From: Streptomyces gardneri
Lineage (GTDB): Bacteria; Actinomycetota; Actinomycetes; Streptomycetales; Streptomycetaceae
Assembly (NCBI RefSeq): GCF_006539185.1
Contig: NZ_BJMN01000044.1
Span: 28,155 to 92,154, forward strand
DNA: 64,000 nucleotides
Direction: 5' to 3'
A program made the translations under genes and the position numbers. A model generated the notes under the pieces. The model saw only the letters and a list, made by a program, of their open reading frames with translations, was not told the DNA's origin and ran no database searches. Positions 1 through 7,892 of this stretch are shown in pieces (positions within the stretch are counted from its first letter, which is position 1; the number at the start of each line of letters is the position of its first letter).

Positions 1-328
1 CGCCGAGGAGCTCGGCGTCGGTCTCGGCGCGCGGTACGCCGGCATCGACGGCCTCGATCCCGGCTCCGGCATGGCCATCGACAAGCCGCCCCAGGCGAAG
101 GTCCTCGCCGCCGGACGCCCCACCCCGCTGTGGCACGTCACCGGCACCCCGCAGGACCGGGCGGTCTTCGCGGGGGAGGCGCGCGGCCTCTGGCTGTGGG
201 CGATCGTCTGGCCCGAACAGTCCGGCCTTCTGATGTACGACGAGCTGGTCCTGACGGACCTGCGGGACGCGGGCGCCGAGGTCGAGCTCGTGCCGTGCGG
301 CGCGCTCACCCCGAGGCTGCTCAAGTAA
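1..328 (+). CDS. DUF6758-family protein (3' part only)
   Basis: The reading frame is open from the window edge (first full codon at base 2) to the stop at 326-328, so the start lies upstream. About 108 residues are visible, including AKVLAAGRPTPLWHV and GEARGLWLWAIVWPEQSG. I recognise this as the C-terminal half of the Streptomyces DUF6758 family, whose members begin with a short zinc-ribbon-like segment that would lie outside the window. The function is unknown. It is followed by a 96-base gap and the PHP phosphoesterase on the same strand. An ATG at 71 lies inside the frame, but the upstream residues fit the family, so it is not the start. Confidence 0.8.
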   Translation, partial: AEELGVGLGARYAGIDGLDPGSGMAIDKPPQAKVLAAGRPTPLWHVTGTPQDRAVFAGEARGLWLWAIVWPEQSGLLMYDELVLTDLRDAGAEVELVPCGALTPRLLK

Positions 329-376
329 CGGGCGACCGGGCGCCGGGATCCGTACAAGGCTGTTCGATTCGCCCGT

Positions 377-382
377 TATGCT
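377..382 (+). promoter_or_regulatory. Candidate -10 element for the PHP phosphoesterase gene
   Basis: TATGCT lies about 42 bases before the GTG start at 425, in a slightly AT-richer stretch after the DUF6758 gene. No convincing -35 is visible. This is weak evidence for a separate promoter. Confidence 0.3.
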
Positions 383-424
383 GAAGCGTCCCTCGTCCGT
401 GTCGAGCCCCCGGAGTACCGCGTC

Positions 425-1288
425 GTGCGCATCGATCTGCACACCCACTCCACGGCTTCCGACGGCACGGACTCGCCGGCCGAACTCGTCAGGAACGCGG
501 CCGCCGCCGGGCTCGACGTCGTCGCGCTGACGGACCACGACACCACCCGCGGCCACGCCGAGGCGATCCGCGCGCTGCCCGAGGGGCTGACCCTCGTCAC
601 CGGCGCCGAGCTGTCCTGCCGCCTCGACGGCATCGGCCTGCACATGCTCGCCTACCTCTTCGACCCGGAGGAGCCCGCGCTCCTCGCCGAGCGCGAGCTC
701 GTCCGGGACGACCGCGTGCCGCGCGCCCGCGCCATGGTCGGCAAGCTCCAGGAGCTCGGCGTCCCCGTCACCTGGGAGCAGGTCGCCCGCATCGCCGGCG
801 ACGGATCCGTCGGACGCCCGCACGTCGCCGAGGCGCTCGTCGAGCTCGGGGTCGTACCGGACGTGTCCGGGGCCTTCACGCCCGACTGGCTCGCCGACGG
901 CGGCCGGGCGTACGTCGGGAAGCACGAGCTGGACCCGATCGAGGCGATCCGCCTGGTCAAGGCCGCAGGCGGGGTCACCGTCTTCGCGCACCCGCTCGCC
1001 GTCAAGCGCGGCGAGGTCGTGCCGGAGGCGGCGATAGCCCGGCTGGCCGACGCCGGGCTCGACGGCATCGAGGTCGACCACATGGACCACGACGAGGCGA
1101 CGCGCGCGCGGCTGCGCGGGCTCGCGAAGGAGCTCGGGCTGCTGGTCACGGGCTCCAGCGACTACCACGGCAGCCGCAAGACCTGTCGCCTCGGCGACTG
1201 CACCACCGATCCCGAGATCTACGGCGAGATCATCCGCCGTGCCACAGGGGCCTTCGCGGTCCCCGGCACGGGGGGAGCCGCCGCCTAG
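425..1288 (+). CDS. PHP-domain metal-dependent phosphoesterase
   Basis: A 287-aa PHP (polymerase and histidinol phosphatase) domain protein. The metal-binding HTH motif is at residues 6-8 (DLHTHST), followed by ALTDHDT near residue 37, a histidine at AHPLAV near 181 and SSDYHG near 240, all typical of the family. Related proteins hydrolyse 3',5'-nucleoside bisphosphates or short RNA or DNA ends (the YciV/RnaAM type); the substrate here is not shown by sequence. The GTG start is chosen because CGGAG lies just upstream and the PHP motif begins immediately after it. The product is probably cytosolic. MarC follows after 418 bases, so co-transcription is uncertain. Confidence 0.9.
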   Translation: MRIDLHTHSTASDGTDSPAELVRNAAAAGLDVVALTDHDTTRGHAEAIRALPEGLTLVTGAELSCRLDGIGLHMLAYLFDPEEPALLAERELVRDDRVPRARAMVGKLQELGVPVTWEQVARIAGDGSVGRPHVAEALVELGVVPDVSGAFTPDWLADGGRAYVGKHELDPIEAIRLVKAAGGVTVFAHPLAVKRGEVVPEAAIARLADAGLDGIEVDHMDHDEATRARLRGLAKELGLLVTGSSDYHGSRKTCRLGDCTTDPEIYGEIIRRATGAFAVPGTGGAAA

Positions 1289-1706
1289 CCCCTAGGGGGG
1301 CGGTCCTGAGGGGCCGAGCTCCGATGCCGGAGGGCCGGTAGCAAAGGCCCCGGGCGACAGGCCCCAGGCCCGAGGACCGCGAGGCCCACGGCCTTCGCCG
1401 GCCGTCCGGAGCGGACGGGCCGCGGCGGTCGAACCGTCCGGTCCGATCGGTCCGATCGGTCCGTCATCACGACCCGCGCCCGCGTCCGCGCCGGCCCCGC
1501 CAGGGCGGTGCGGAGTCCCGCTGCCGGACCCGGTCTCCGGGCCCCGAGAGGGTCCCGGGCAGCCCCCACCCGTATCCGTTCACGTCACCCGCGCGGCTCC
1601 GCGCCCCGCGGTGGACGTCCCCGCGTCGGCCCGCCGGCGGAACTCCACATTCCGGCAGCGGCGACCCACACCCCACCGTTCGACCTCTCCCGCAAGGCAC
1701 CCCACC
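1289..1706. other. Non-coding gap with short tandem repeats
   Basis: These 418 bases between the PHP gene and marC hold no recognisable gene. Extremely GC-rich sequence runs throughout, with a short tandem repeat of GGTCCGATC units at about 1438-1463. Long open frames on both strands encode only Arg/Pro/Gly-rich low complexity and look like GC artefacts. A marC promoter presumably lies in the last 100 bases, but no clear -10 is visible. Confidence 0.5.
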
Positions 1707-2312
1707 GTGTTCGACGTCGCCGTCTTCGGCTCGCTGTTCCTGACCCTCTTCGTGATCATGGATCCCCCCGGGATCACGCCGATCTTCCTCGCCCTCACCT
1801 CCGGCCGGCCGGCCAAGGTCCAGCGCCGCATGGCCTGGCAGGCCGTCGCCGTGGCCTTCGGCGTCATCACCGTCTTCGGCATCCTGGGGCAGCAGATCCT
1901 CGACTATCTGCACGTCTCCGTCCCCGCGCTGATGATCGCGGGCGGGCTGCTCCTGCTGCTCATCGCGCTCGACCTGCTCACCGGCAAGACCGACGAGCCG
2001 AAGCAGACCAAGGACGTGAACGTCGCCCTGGTGCCGCTCGGCATGCCGCTGCTCGCCGGGCCGGGTGCGATCGTCTCGGTCATCCTCGCGGTGCAGCACG
2101 CCGACAGCGTCGCCTCGCAGGTCTCCGTCTGGGCCGCCATCATCGCCATGCACGTCGTGCTCTGGCTGACCATGCGCTACTCGCTGGTGATCATCCGGGT
2201 CATCAAGGACGGCGGTGTCGTCCTGGTGACCCGCCTCGCCGGCATGATGCTCTCCGCCATCGCGGTGCAGCAGATCATCAACGGCGTCACCCAGGTCGTC
2301 CAGGGGGCCTGA
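1707..2312 (+). CDS. MarC-family integral membrane protein
   Basis: A 201-aa protein of about six membrane helices. It begins FDVAVFGSLFLTLFVIMDPPG, the typical MarC/NAAT N-terminus with a conserved DPPG loop. Other family motifs are GQQILDYL, LVPLGMPLLAGPGAI (residues near 110-124) and TRLAGMMLSAIAVQ near the end. MarC proteins are inner-membrane proteins of unknown transport activity; they were once linked to multiple antibiotic resistance, but this was not confirmed. The GTG at 1707 is chosen over upstream in-frame starts because the homologous N-terminus begins there and AAGG lies about 9 bases before it. Upstream codons encode Arg/Pro-rich sequence unlike the family. Confidence 0.88.
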   Translation: MFDVAVFGSLFLTLFVIMDPPGITPIFLALTSGRPAKVQRRMAWQAVAVAFGVITVFGILGQQILDYLHVSVPALMIAGGLLLLLIALDLLTGKTDEPKQTKDVNVALVPLGMPLLAGPGAIVSVILAVQHADSVASQVSVWAAIIAMHVVLWLTMRYSLVIIRVIKDGGVVLVTRLAGMMLSAIAVQQIINGVTQVVQGA

Positions 2313-2367
2313 CCGGCCAGGACACCCCCTCGGAGGTTCCGGCTCCCGGACGGCTCCGGACACCACT

Positions 2368-2413
2368 GCGCCCCCGTACGGATTCCGCTTCTGCGAAGTC
2401 CGTGCGGGGGCGC
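2368..2413. terminator. Bidirectional hairpin between marC and the 50-aa gene
   Basis: The arm starting GCGCCCCCGTACGGA pairs with the arm ending TCCGTGCGGGGGCGC, with one G-T wobble. It lies between the ends of two convergent genes and could terminate both. There is no T-run, as is common in Streptomyces. Confidence 0.65.
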
Positions 2414-2437
2414 GGTGCGTGGGGTGGACCCGACCTG

Positions 2438-2590
2438 TTACGAGGCCGAGGTCTCGGCGGGGCGGATCCAGATGCGCTGGCCGATCGCGGCGGCCTGCTG
2501 CACGATCCGATTGACGGAGGCGGCGTCCACGACCGTGCTGTCGACGGGCGTGCCGTCGATGTCGTCGAGGCGCAGGATTTCGAAGCGCAT
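2438..2590 (-). CDS. Conserved 50-aa protein of unknown function
   Basis: Starts at the ATG at 2588-2590 on the minus strand, with AGGGAG six to eight bases upstream, a strong ribosome site. The product begins MRFEILRLDDIDG and ends IWIRPAETSAS, with a well-formed amphipathic middle (VVDAASVNRIVQQAAAIG). I recall similar short proteins in other Streptomyces but know no function. It has no membrane segment and no cysteines. It is transcribed away from the NYN nuclease gene, and the 175-base divergent region contains a perfect palindrome at 2673-2689. It converges on marC across a strong hairpin. Confidence 0.75.
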   Translation of the reverse strand: MRFEILRLDDIDGTPVDSTVVDAASVNRIVQQAAAIGQRIWIRPAETSAS

Positions 2591-2672
2591 GGGCTTCTCC
2601 CTTCGTCTGAGTTGATCCTCCTGATGGAGAACTGCGTTACATAGGGGTCCAACGAGGTGCAGGTGGAAAACA

Positions 2673-2689
2673 TTCCTTACGCTAAGGAA
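2673..2689. promoter_or_regulatory. Palindromic operator candidate in a divergent promoter region
   Basis: TTCCTTA-CGC-TAAGGAA is a perfect 7-3-7 inverted repeat in an AT-rich patch between the divergently transcribed 50-aa gene and the NYN nuclease gene. Its symmetry and position suggest a repressor or activator site, but I cannot name the regulator. Confidence 0.5.
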
Positions 2690-2765
2690 AATTTTCGGAT
2701 GGCTAACTACTGGCGGGTAGGGGGGTGTGGCGGCAGGGCCTCCGGCGGCGGAGAATGAGCCCCGT

Positions 2766-3755
2766 ATGAACGACGCAGAGACCACCGCCGCACCCGCCGA
2801 AACATCCGCCGACGTGCCCACCGGCGTACCTATCGACGCCCCCGCCGACGCCCATGCGCTCGACGCCCGCCTGAGCGCGCTCGACGCCCGTGTGGAGCGC
2901 ACCAACGAGCTCCTCCAGCGGATGCTGGCCGAGGTGGCCAAGACCCCGTCCACGCATGCCATCTTCGTCGACGCAGGTTACGTCCATGCTGCGGCCGGGT
3001 TGCTGGTGACGGGCACCGAGGACCGGCGCTCCTTCGACCTCGACGCCGAGGGCCTGATCGAGGCCTTCATCGACAAGGCCCGCACGATCTTCGCGGACAG
3101 CAGACTGCTCCGGGTCTACTGGTACGACGGCGCCCGGCGCCGGATTCACACCCCCGAACAGCAGGCCATCGCCGAGCTGCCCGACGTCAAGGTGCGCCTC
3201 GGCAACCTCAACGCCAACAACCAGCAGAAGGGCGTCGACTCCCTGATCCGCACCGATCTGGAGTCCCTCGCCCGCCACCGCGCCATCAGCGACGCCGCCC
3301 TCGTCGGCGGCGACGAGGACCTCGTCTCGGCCGTCGAGGCCGCCCAGGGCTACGGGGCCCGCGTCCACCTCTGGGGCATCGAGGCGGCCGAGGGCCGCAA
3401 CCAGGCCGAGGCGCTCCTCTGGGAGGTCGACAGCCAGCGCACCTTCGAGCTCGACTTCTGCCGCCCGTACGTCACCCGCCGCCCCGTCACGACGTACGAG
3501 AACGAGGGCGAGCCGCCGCCCTCCCGCGAGGAGGTCCGCTTCGTCGGCGCCCAGATCGCCGCGACCTGGCTCGCCGAGCGCGGCCGGGACCGGCTCGCCG
3601 AGCTCCTGCCCGGCGCCCCGTACCTCCCGGGCCCCGTCGACCAGGACCTGCTCGTCGAGGCGGAACGCCTGCTCAGCCGCTCCCTGCGCGGGCACGCCTC
3701 CCTGCGGCGCGCGCTGCGGGACGGCTTCTGGCAGCACCTCAAGACGCAGTACTGA
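2766..3755 (+). CDS. NYN-domain (PIN-like) predicted ribonuclease
   Basis: A 329-aa protein. The first 55 residues are Ala/Asp/Thr-rich with a short coiled stretch (LDARLSALDARVERTNELL). The NYN/DUF88 domain follows, with the expected acidic clusters IFVDAGYVHAA (near residue 62), QQKGVDSLI and LVGGDEDLVSAV. NYN domains are PIN-like metal-dependent RNases. The C-terminal 90 residues are helical and contain REEVRFVGAQIAATWLAERG; this may be a nucleic-acid-binding tail, but I cannot assign it. ATG at 2766 is preferred, with GGAG 12 bases upstream; a GTG at 2727 is possible. It ends 5 bases before the convergent hydrolase gene, with no room for a terminator. Confidence 0.85.
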   Translation: MNDAETTAAPAETSADVPTGVPIDAPADAHALDARLSALDARVERTNELLQRMLAEVAKTPSTHAIFVDAGYVHAAAGLLVTGTEDRRSFDLDAEGLIEAFIDKARTIFADSRLLRVYWYDGARRRIHTPEQQAIAELPDVKVRLGNLNANNQQKGVDSLIRTDLESLARHRAISDAALVGGDEDLVSAVEAAQGYGARVHLWGIEAAEGRNQAEALLWEVDSQRTFELDFCRPYVTRRPVTTYENEGEPPPSREEVRFVGAQIAATWLAERGRDRLAELLPGAPYLPGPVDQDLLVEAERLLSRSLRGHASLRRALRDGFWQHLKTQY

Positions 3756-3760
3756 GTGAC

Positions 3761-4651
3761 CTACGGGGCTGTCGCACCGGCTTCCGCGAGGGCGGCCACC
3801 CGCTCCCAGAAGCCGGTGAGCCGGTCCGTCAACTCGCGCGGGTGCGACACGTTCGGGGAGTGGCCCGCGCCCTCGACCACCGTGTGGTGCGCGCCGACGC
3901 GGGCCGCCGCCGCGGCCAGCTCCGCCGGGGGCCAGACCATCTCGTCCGCCCCGTACGCGATGTGCAGCGGCATCCGCAGTTCGAGCAGCTCCGCCGTGCC
4001 GTCCGGATCGCCCAGCAGCAGCCGGCCGGCGCCCGCGAGCTGGGCGATCCGGGTCCGCATCCAGCGCCTCCGCAGGAAGCCCACCAGCTCCGGCGCGTCG
4101 ACAGCGCCCGGCTCCTCGCCCCGGCTGTCCAGCCAGCACATGGCCTGCCAGACCCGCTCCTTCGGCAGCACCGCCAGCGAGCCCCGCAGCACCCGGACCC
4201 GGATCCGCTGCGGTCGTGCGACCCGGCCCGGCCCCGAGGAGAGCAGGGTGAGCGAGCGGAACGCCCGGGGCGCGAGCGAGGCCGCGGCGCGGGCGACGAG
4301 ACCGCCGAACGAGTGGCCGAGCAGATGGACGGGCCCGTCCCCGAGGGCGGCGGCCTGCGCGACCACGTCGAGCGCGAGCGCCCTGCGCCGGTAGGCGGCC
4401 CGGCCGCGCGGGCCCGGGGTCTCGTGCTGGCCCCGCCCGTCCACCGCCACCGCCCGGTAGCCGGCCTCGCTCAGCGGCCCGAACAGCGCCAGGAAGTCCT
4501 CCTTGCTGCCGGTGTACCCGGGCAGCAGCAGCACCGTCCCGCGCCGCTCGCCCTCGGGAGTCGCGTCGAGGACGGCGAAGTCGCCCCGCACGGTCACCAG
4601 GCGGCGGGCACGGGTGCGGGGAGGCAGTGCGAGGGAACGGGGCTTGCTCAT
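3761..4651 (-). CDS. Alpha/beta-fold hydrolase
   Basis: A 296-aa single-domain alpha/beta hydrolase. It shows LLLPGYTGSKEDF (oxyanion region), the nucleophile elbow GHSFGG, an acidic residue in YGADEMVWPP and the histidine in GAGHSPNV, so the catalytic triad is intact. The substrate is unknown. The start at 4651 is supported by TACAGT (4658-4663 on the plus strand, read in reverse) six bases upstream with no ribosome site, a leaderless pattern; an ATG at 4684 is the alternative. There is no signal peptide, so it is probably cytosolic. It lies next to the helicase gene on the same strand but has its own promoter. Confidence 0.85.
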   Translation of the reverse strand: MSKPRSLALPPRTRARRLVTVRGDFAVLDATPEGERRGTVLLLPGYTGSKEDFLALFGPLSEAGYRAVAVDGRGQHETPGPRGRAAYRRRALALDVVAQAAALGDGPVHLLGHSFGGLVARAAASLAPRAFRSLTLLSSGPGRVARPQRIRVRVLRGSLAVLPKERVWQAMCWLDSRGEEPGAVDAPELVGFLRRRWMRTRIAQLAGAGRLLLGDPDGTAELLELRMPLHIAYGADEMVWPPAELAAAAARVGAHHTVVEGAGHSPNVSHPRELTDRLTGFWERVAALAEAGATAP

Positions 4652-4685
4652 ATCTGGACTGTAACTGCGGGAGCGGGGACGCACG

Positions 4686-4713
4686 CCGGGGCCCGGGGCC
4701 CGGGGCCCGGGGC
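4686..4713. repeat. GGGGCCC heptamer tandem repeat
   Basis: About four copies of a 7-base unit (GGGGCCC) lie between the end of the helicase gene and the start of the hydrolase gene. The repeat is self-complementary and could fold, but nothing shows that it is functional. Confidence 0.5.
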
Positions 4714-4741
4714 CGTGCGGAGCGGCCGTGACGGGGCGGGA

Positions 4742-7498
4742 TCAGCTCTCGGGCTGAGCCGCCGCCGCCTTCTTCGTGGTGCGGCGACGCGGAGCCTTCG
4801 GGGCCTCCTCGACGGCCGGGGCGTCGACGGCCTCGGCCTCGGCGGCAGCGGCCTTCTTCGTCGTACGGCGACGCGTCGGCTTCTTCGGCTCCGAGGCGTC
4901 GGGCGCCTCGGCGACGACGGCCTTCTTCGTGGTGCGGCGACGCGGAGCCTTCGGGGCCTCCTCGGCGACCGGCTCGGCCACGGGGACCTCGACCGTCTCG
5001 GCGACGGCCTCGGTGGCCGCGGCCTTCTTGGTCGTACGGCGGGCACGCGGCGCCTTGGCGGCCTTGGGGGCCTCCTCGACGACCGGCTCCGCGACCGGCT
5101 CGGCCACGGGGGCCGCGACGGCCTCGACGACGACGACCTCGGCCACCGGGGCCTCGGCCGTGACCGGGGAACCGGCGGGCCTGCGGGCGGTGCGGCGGGC
5201 GCGCGGGGCCTTGGGGGCCTCCTCGACCACCGGGGCCGCGACGGCCTCGACGACGATCTCGCTCACCGGGGCCTCGGCCGTGACCGGGGAACCGGCGGGC
5301 CTGCGGGCGGTGCGGCGGGCGCGGGGAGCCTTGGGGGCCTCCTCGACGGCCGGCTCGGCGACCGGCTCGACGATGGGGGCCTCGGCCACCGGCGCCTCGG
5401 CGGTCACCGGGGAACCGGTGGCCTTGCGGACCGCGCGGCGACGGCGCGGGGCGGGAACCTCGGCCGTGACCTCGGCGACGGCCTCGACGGTCTCGGTCAC
5501 CGGAGCGGCGACGGTCTCGGTCACCGGAGCGGCGACGGTGACCGCCTCCGCGACGGCCTTCTTGGCCGTACGGCGACGCGGGGCCTTCTTCGGCTCCGCC
5601 GGGGCCTCCACGGGGGCCTCGACGACCGGGGCGGCGGGCGCCTCGACGACCGAAGCGTTCCGCAGGGCGGCCGCGGCGGTCTCGACCGTCTGGAAGGAGA
5701 CGGTGTCCTCGACCGGCCGCACACGCGGACGGCGACGGCGCGGGGCCGGCGGGGCCTCCTGGACCGCGGGGGCCTGGGCGACGGGCGCGGCCGTCACGGC
5801 CTCCGGGCGGGCGGCACGGGCACGGCGACGGGGAGCCTTCGGCTCCTCGGCGGCGGGGGCCGGAGCGGCCTGGACCACCGGAGCGGCCTCCACGACCGGA
5901 GCGGCCTGGGCCACAGGAGCGGCCTGCGTCACGGGAGCGGCCTGGGCGAGCTGCGCGATGCCGGGGCCGCCCGGACGGGTACGGCGACGGCGACGCGGGG
6001 TGCGCGGACCGGACTCGGCCGGGGCGTCCTCGGTCACCGGAGCGGCCGGAGCGGCGGACACGGCAGCGGCCGGAGCCGTCGACACCGGGGCGTCACCGAG
6101 GTCGCTGCCGCCACGGGTGCGACGGCGCTGACGCGGGGTCCGCGTACGGGCCGGACGCTCCTCCGTCGTCTCGGGCTTGTCGGCCGCCTTCGGGCCGCGG
6201 CCACGGCGTCCGCCGGGCTCGCCCAGGTCCTCGAGCTCCTCCGCGCCCAGACCCGCACGGGTCCGCTCGGTGCGGGGCAGGATGCCCTTGGTGCCCGCCG
6301 GGATGTCCAGCTCCTCGTAGAGGTGCGGGGACGAGGAGTACGTCTCGACCGGGTCGTGGAAGTCCAGCTCCAGCGCCTTGTTGATGAGCTGCCAGCGCGG
6401 GATGTCGTCCCAGTCGACCAGCGTCACGGCCGTGCCCTTCGCACCGGCGCGGCCGGTGCGGCCCACGCGGTGGAGGAAGGTCTTCTCGTCCTCGGGCGAC
6501 TGGTAGTTGATGACGTGGGTGACACCCTCGACGTCGATGCCTCGGGCGGCGACGTCGGTGCAGACGAGGACGTCCACCTTGCCGTTGCGGAAGGCGCGCA
6601 GCGCCTGCTCACGGGCGCCCTGGCCGAGGTCGCCGTGGACCGCGCCGGACGCGAAGCCGCGCCGCTCCAGCTGCTCGGCGATGTCGGCCGCCGTGCGCTT
6701 CGTACGGCAGAAGATCATCGCGAGCCCGCGGCCGTTGGCCTGCAGGATGCGGGAGACCATCTCCGGCTTGTCCATGTTGTGCGCGCGGTAGACGTGCTGC
6801 TTGATGTTGGCGACGGTCGCGCCCTCACCGTCGGGCGACGTGGCGCGGATGTGCGTCGGCTGCGACATGTAGCGGCGGGCGAGGCCGATGACCGCGCCCG
6901 GCATGGTCGCCGAGAACAGCATGGTCTGACGCTTCGGCGGAAGCATGTTCATGATCTTCTCGACGTCGGGCAGGAAGCCCAGGTCGAGCATCTCGTCGGC
7001 CTCGTCCAGGACGAGGACCTTGACGTGCGAGAGGTCGAGCTTGCGCTGGCCGGCCAGGTCGAGCAGACGGCCGGGGGTGCCGACGACGACGTCGACGCCC
7101 TTCTTCAGCGCCTCGACCTGCGGCTCGTACGCGCGGCCGCCGTAGATGGCGAGCACGCGGACGTTGCGCACCTTGCCGGCGGTCAGGAGGTCGTTGGTGA
7201 CCTGCTGGCACAGCTCGCGGGTGGGGACGACGACGAGCGCCTGCGGGGCGTCGGTCAGCTGCTCGGGCTTCGCCCGGCCGGCCTCGACGTCCGCGGGAAC
7301 GGTCACGCGCTCCAGGATGGGGAGGCCGAAACCGAGGGTCTTGCCCGTGCCGGTCTTGGCCTGGCCGATGACGTCGGTGCCGGTGAGGGCGACCGGGAGG
7401 GTCATCTCCTGGATGGGGAAGGGGGTGACGATACCGACGGCCTCAAGGGCCTCGGCCGTCTCGGGAAGGATTCCGAGCTCTCGGAAAGTCGTAGTCAG
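4742..7498 (-). CDS. DEAD-box ATP-dependent RNA helicase with long repetitive C-terminal tail
   Basis: About 918 aa if started at the CTG at 7496-7498. Residues 1-40 then give a complete Q-motif region (TTFRELGI ... TPFPIQEM), which an ATG start at 7405 would cut off; GAGG lies 7 bases before the CTG. Motif I AKTGTGKT is near residue 47, PTREL near 102, LDEADEM near 154, SAT near 186 and HRVGRTGRAG near 350. Family role: unwinding RNA duplexes in ribosome assembly or mRNA decay (RhlE/DeaD type). After about residue 450 the chain is Ala/Val/Glu/Pro with RRR patches, including three tandem 40-residue repeats. The tail is probably disordered and RNA-binding. The upstream leader is about 390 bases. 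Confidence 0.92.
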   Translation of the reverse strand: MTTTFRELGILPETAEALEAVGIVTPFPIQEMTLPVALTGTDVIGQAKTGTGKTLGFGLPILERVTVPADVEAGRAKPEQLTDAPQALVVVPTRELCQQVTNDLLTAGKVRNVRVLAIYGGRAYEPQVEALKKGVDVVVGTPGRLLDLAGQRKLDLSHVKVLVLDEADEMLDLGFLPDVEKIMNMLPPKRQTMLFSATMPGAVIGLARRYMSQPTHIRATSPDGEGATVANIKQHVYRAHNMDKPEMVSRILQANGRGLAMIFCRTKRTAADIAEQLERRGFASGAVHGDLGQGAREQALRAFRNGKVDVLVCTDVAARGIDVEGVTHVINYQSPEDEKTFLHRVGRTGRAGAKGTAVTLVDWDDIPRWQLINKALELDFHDPVETYSSSPHLYEELDIPAGTKGILPRTERTRAGLGAEELEDLGEPGGRRGRGPKAADKPETTEERPARTRTPRQRRRTRGGSDLGDAPVSTAPAAAVSAAPAAPVTEDAPAESGPRTPRRRRRTRPGGPGIAQLAQAAPVTQAAPVAQAAPVVEAAPVVQAAPAPAAEEPKAPRRRARAARPEAVTAAPVAQAPAVQEAPPAPRRRRPRVRPVEDTVSFQTVETAAAALRNASVVEAPAAPVVEAPVEAPAEPKKAPRRRTAKKAVAEAVTVAAPVTETVAAPVTETVEAVAEVTAEVPAPRRRRAVRKATGSPVTAEAPVAEAPIVEPVAEPAVEEAPKAPRARRTARRPAGSPVTAEAPVSEIVVEAVAAPVVEEAPKAPRARRTARRPAGSPVTAEAPVAEVVVVEAVAAPVAEPVAEPVVEEAPKAAKAPRARRTTKKAAATEAVAETVEVPVAEPVAEEAPKAPRRRTTKKAVVAEAPDASEPKKPTRRRTTKKAAAAEAEAVDAPAVEEAPKAPRRRTTKKAAAAQPES
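5101..5460. repeat. Three tandem 120-bp repeats in the helicase tail
   Basis: Bases 5101-5220 and 5221-5340 are almost identical, and 5341-5460 is a more diverged third copy. Each encodes 40 residues containing EAPKAPRARRTARR and PAGSPVTAEAPV. The exact 120-base period indicates tandem duplication. Confidence 0.85.
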
Positions 7499-7892
7499 GG
7501 TGCTGCCTCTTCTGTGGACGCGGTACGAGGCGAACGATGGGGGTCGTACCGTGCCGGAACACTGGCTGCCGGATCGGGAAGATCACAGCCGGCCAGGTGG
7601 CACGGGACCACTGCCGTCGCTCGAGCGTCGTACCGCTGAGGTGACCCTTCCGCGGGTCCGCCGGAAGGGCTGTCGGGCCGGAGCCGATCGGGCCACCGAC
7701 CGGGCATCCTCATTCATGAGTCGGCCCACCGTGTACGTCCGAACGTGCGAAAGCATGTCCGCATACTCAGCAGGCGCTTTATCACTGTACCCCGGAATCG
7801 CGCATGTGTGTTGGGAGAAAACGTGATGAGGGCACGGTCACACTGACTGACCAGGGCCTTCCCGGCGGCGGGAGCGGGCTATTGTGCGCTCC
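7499..7892. other. Divergent promoter region and long helicase leader
   Basis: These 394 bases separate the helicase gene (minus) from the ferritin-like gene (plus). No convincing gene is present. An inverted repeat CCCTTCCG/CGGAAGGG at 7645-7669 would fold in the helicase leader. The part from about 7710 to 7830 is AT-richer and probably holds both promoters: TATTGT at 7880-7885 for the plus gene, and a TACAGT hexamer read on the minus strand near 7794-7799 for the helicase. Confidence 0.5.

Noticed and set aside
3842..7639. Open frame of about 1265 codons on the plus strand opposite the helicase
   Set aside because: It is antisense to a complete DEAD-box gene, has Arg/Gly/Leu-Asp low complexity, no ribosome site and no family motif. 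High GC at third positions removes stop codons from the opposite strand.
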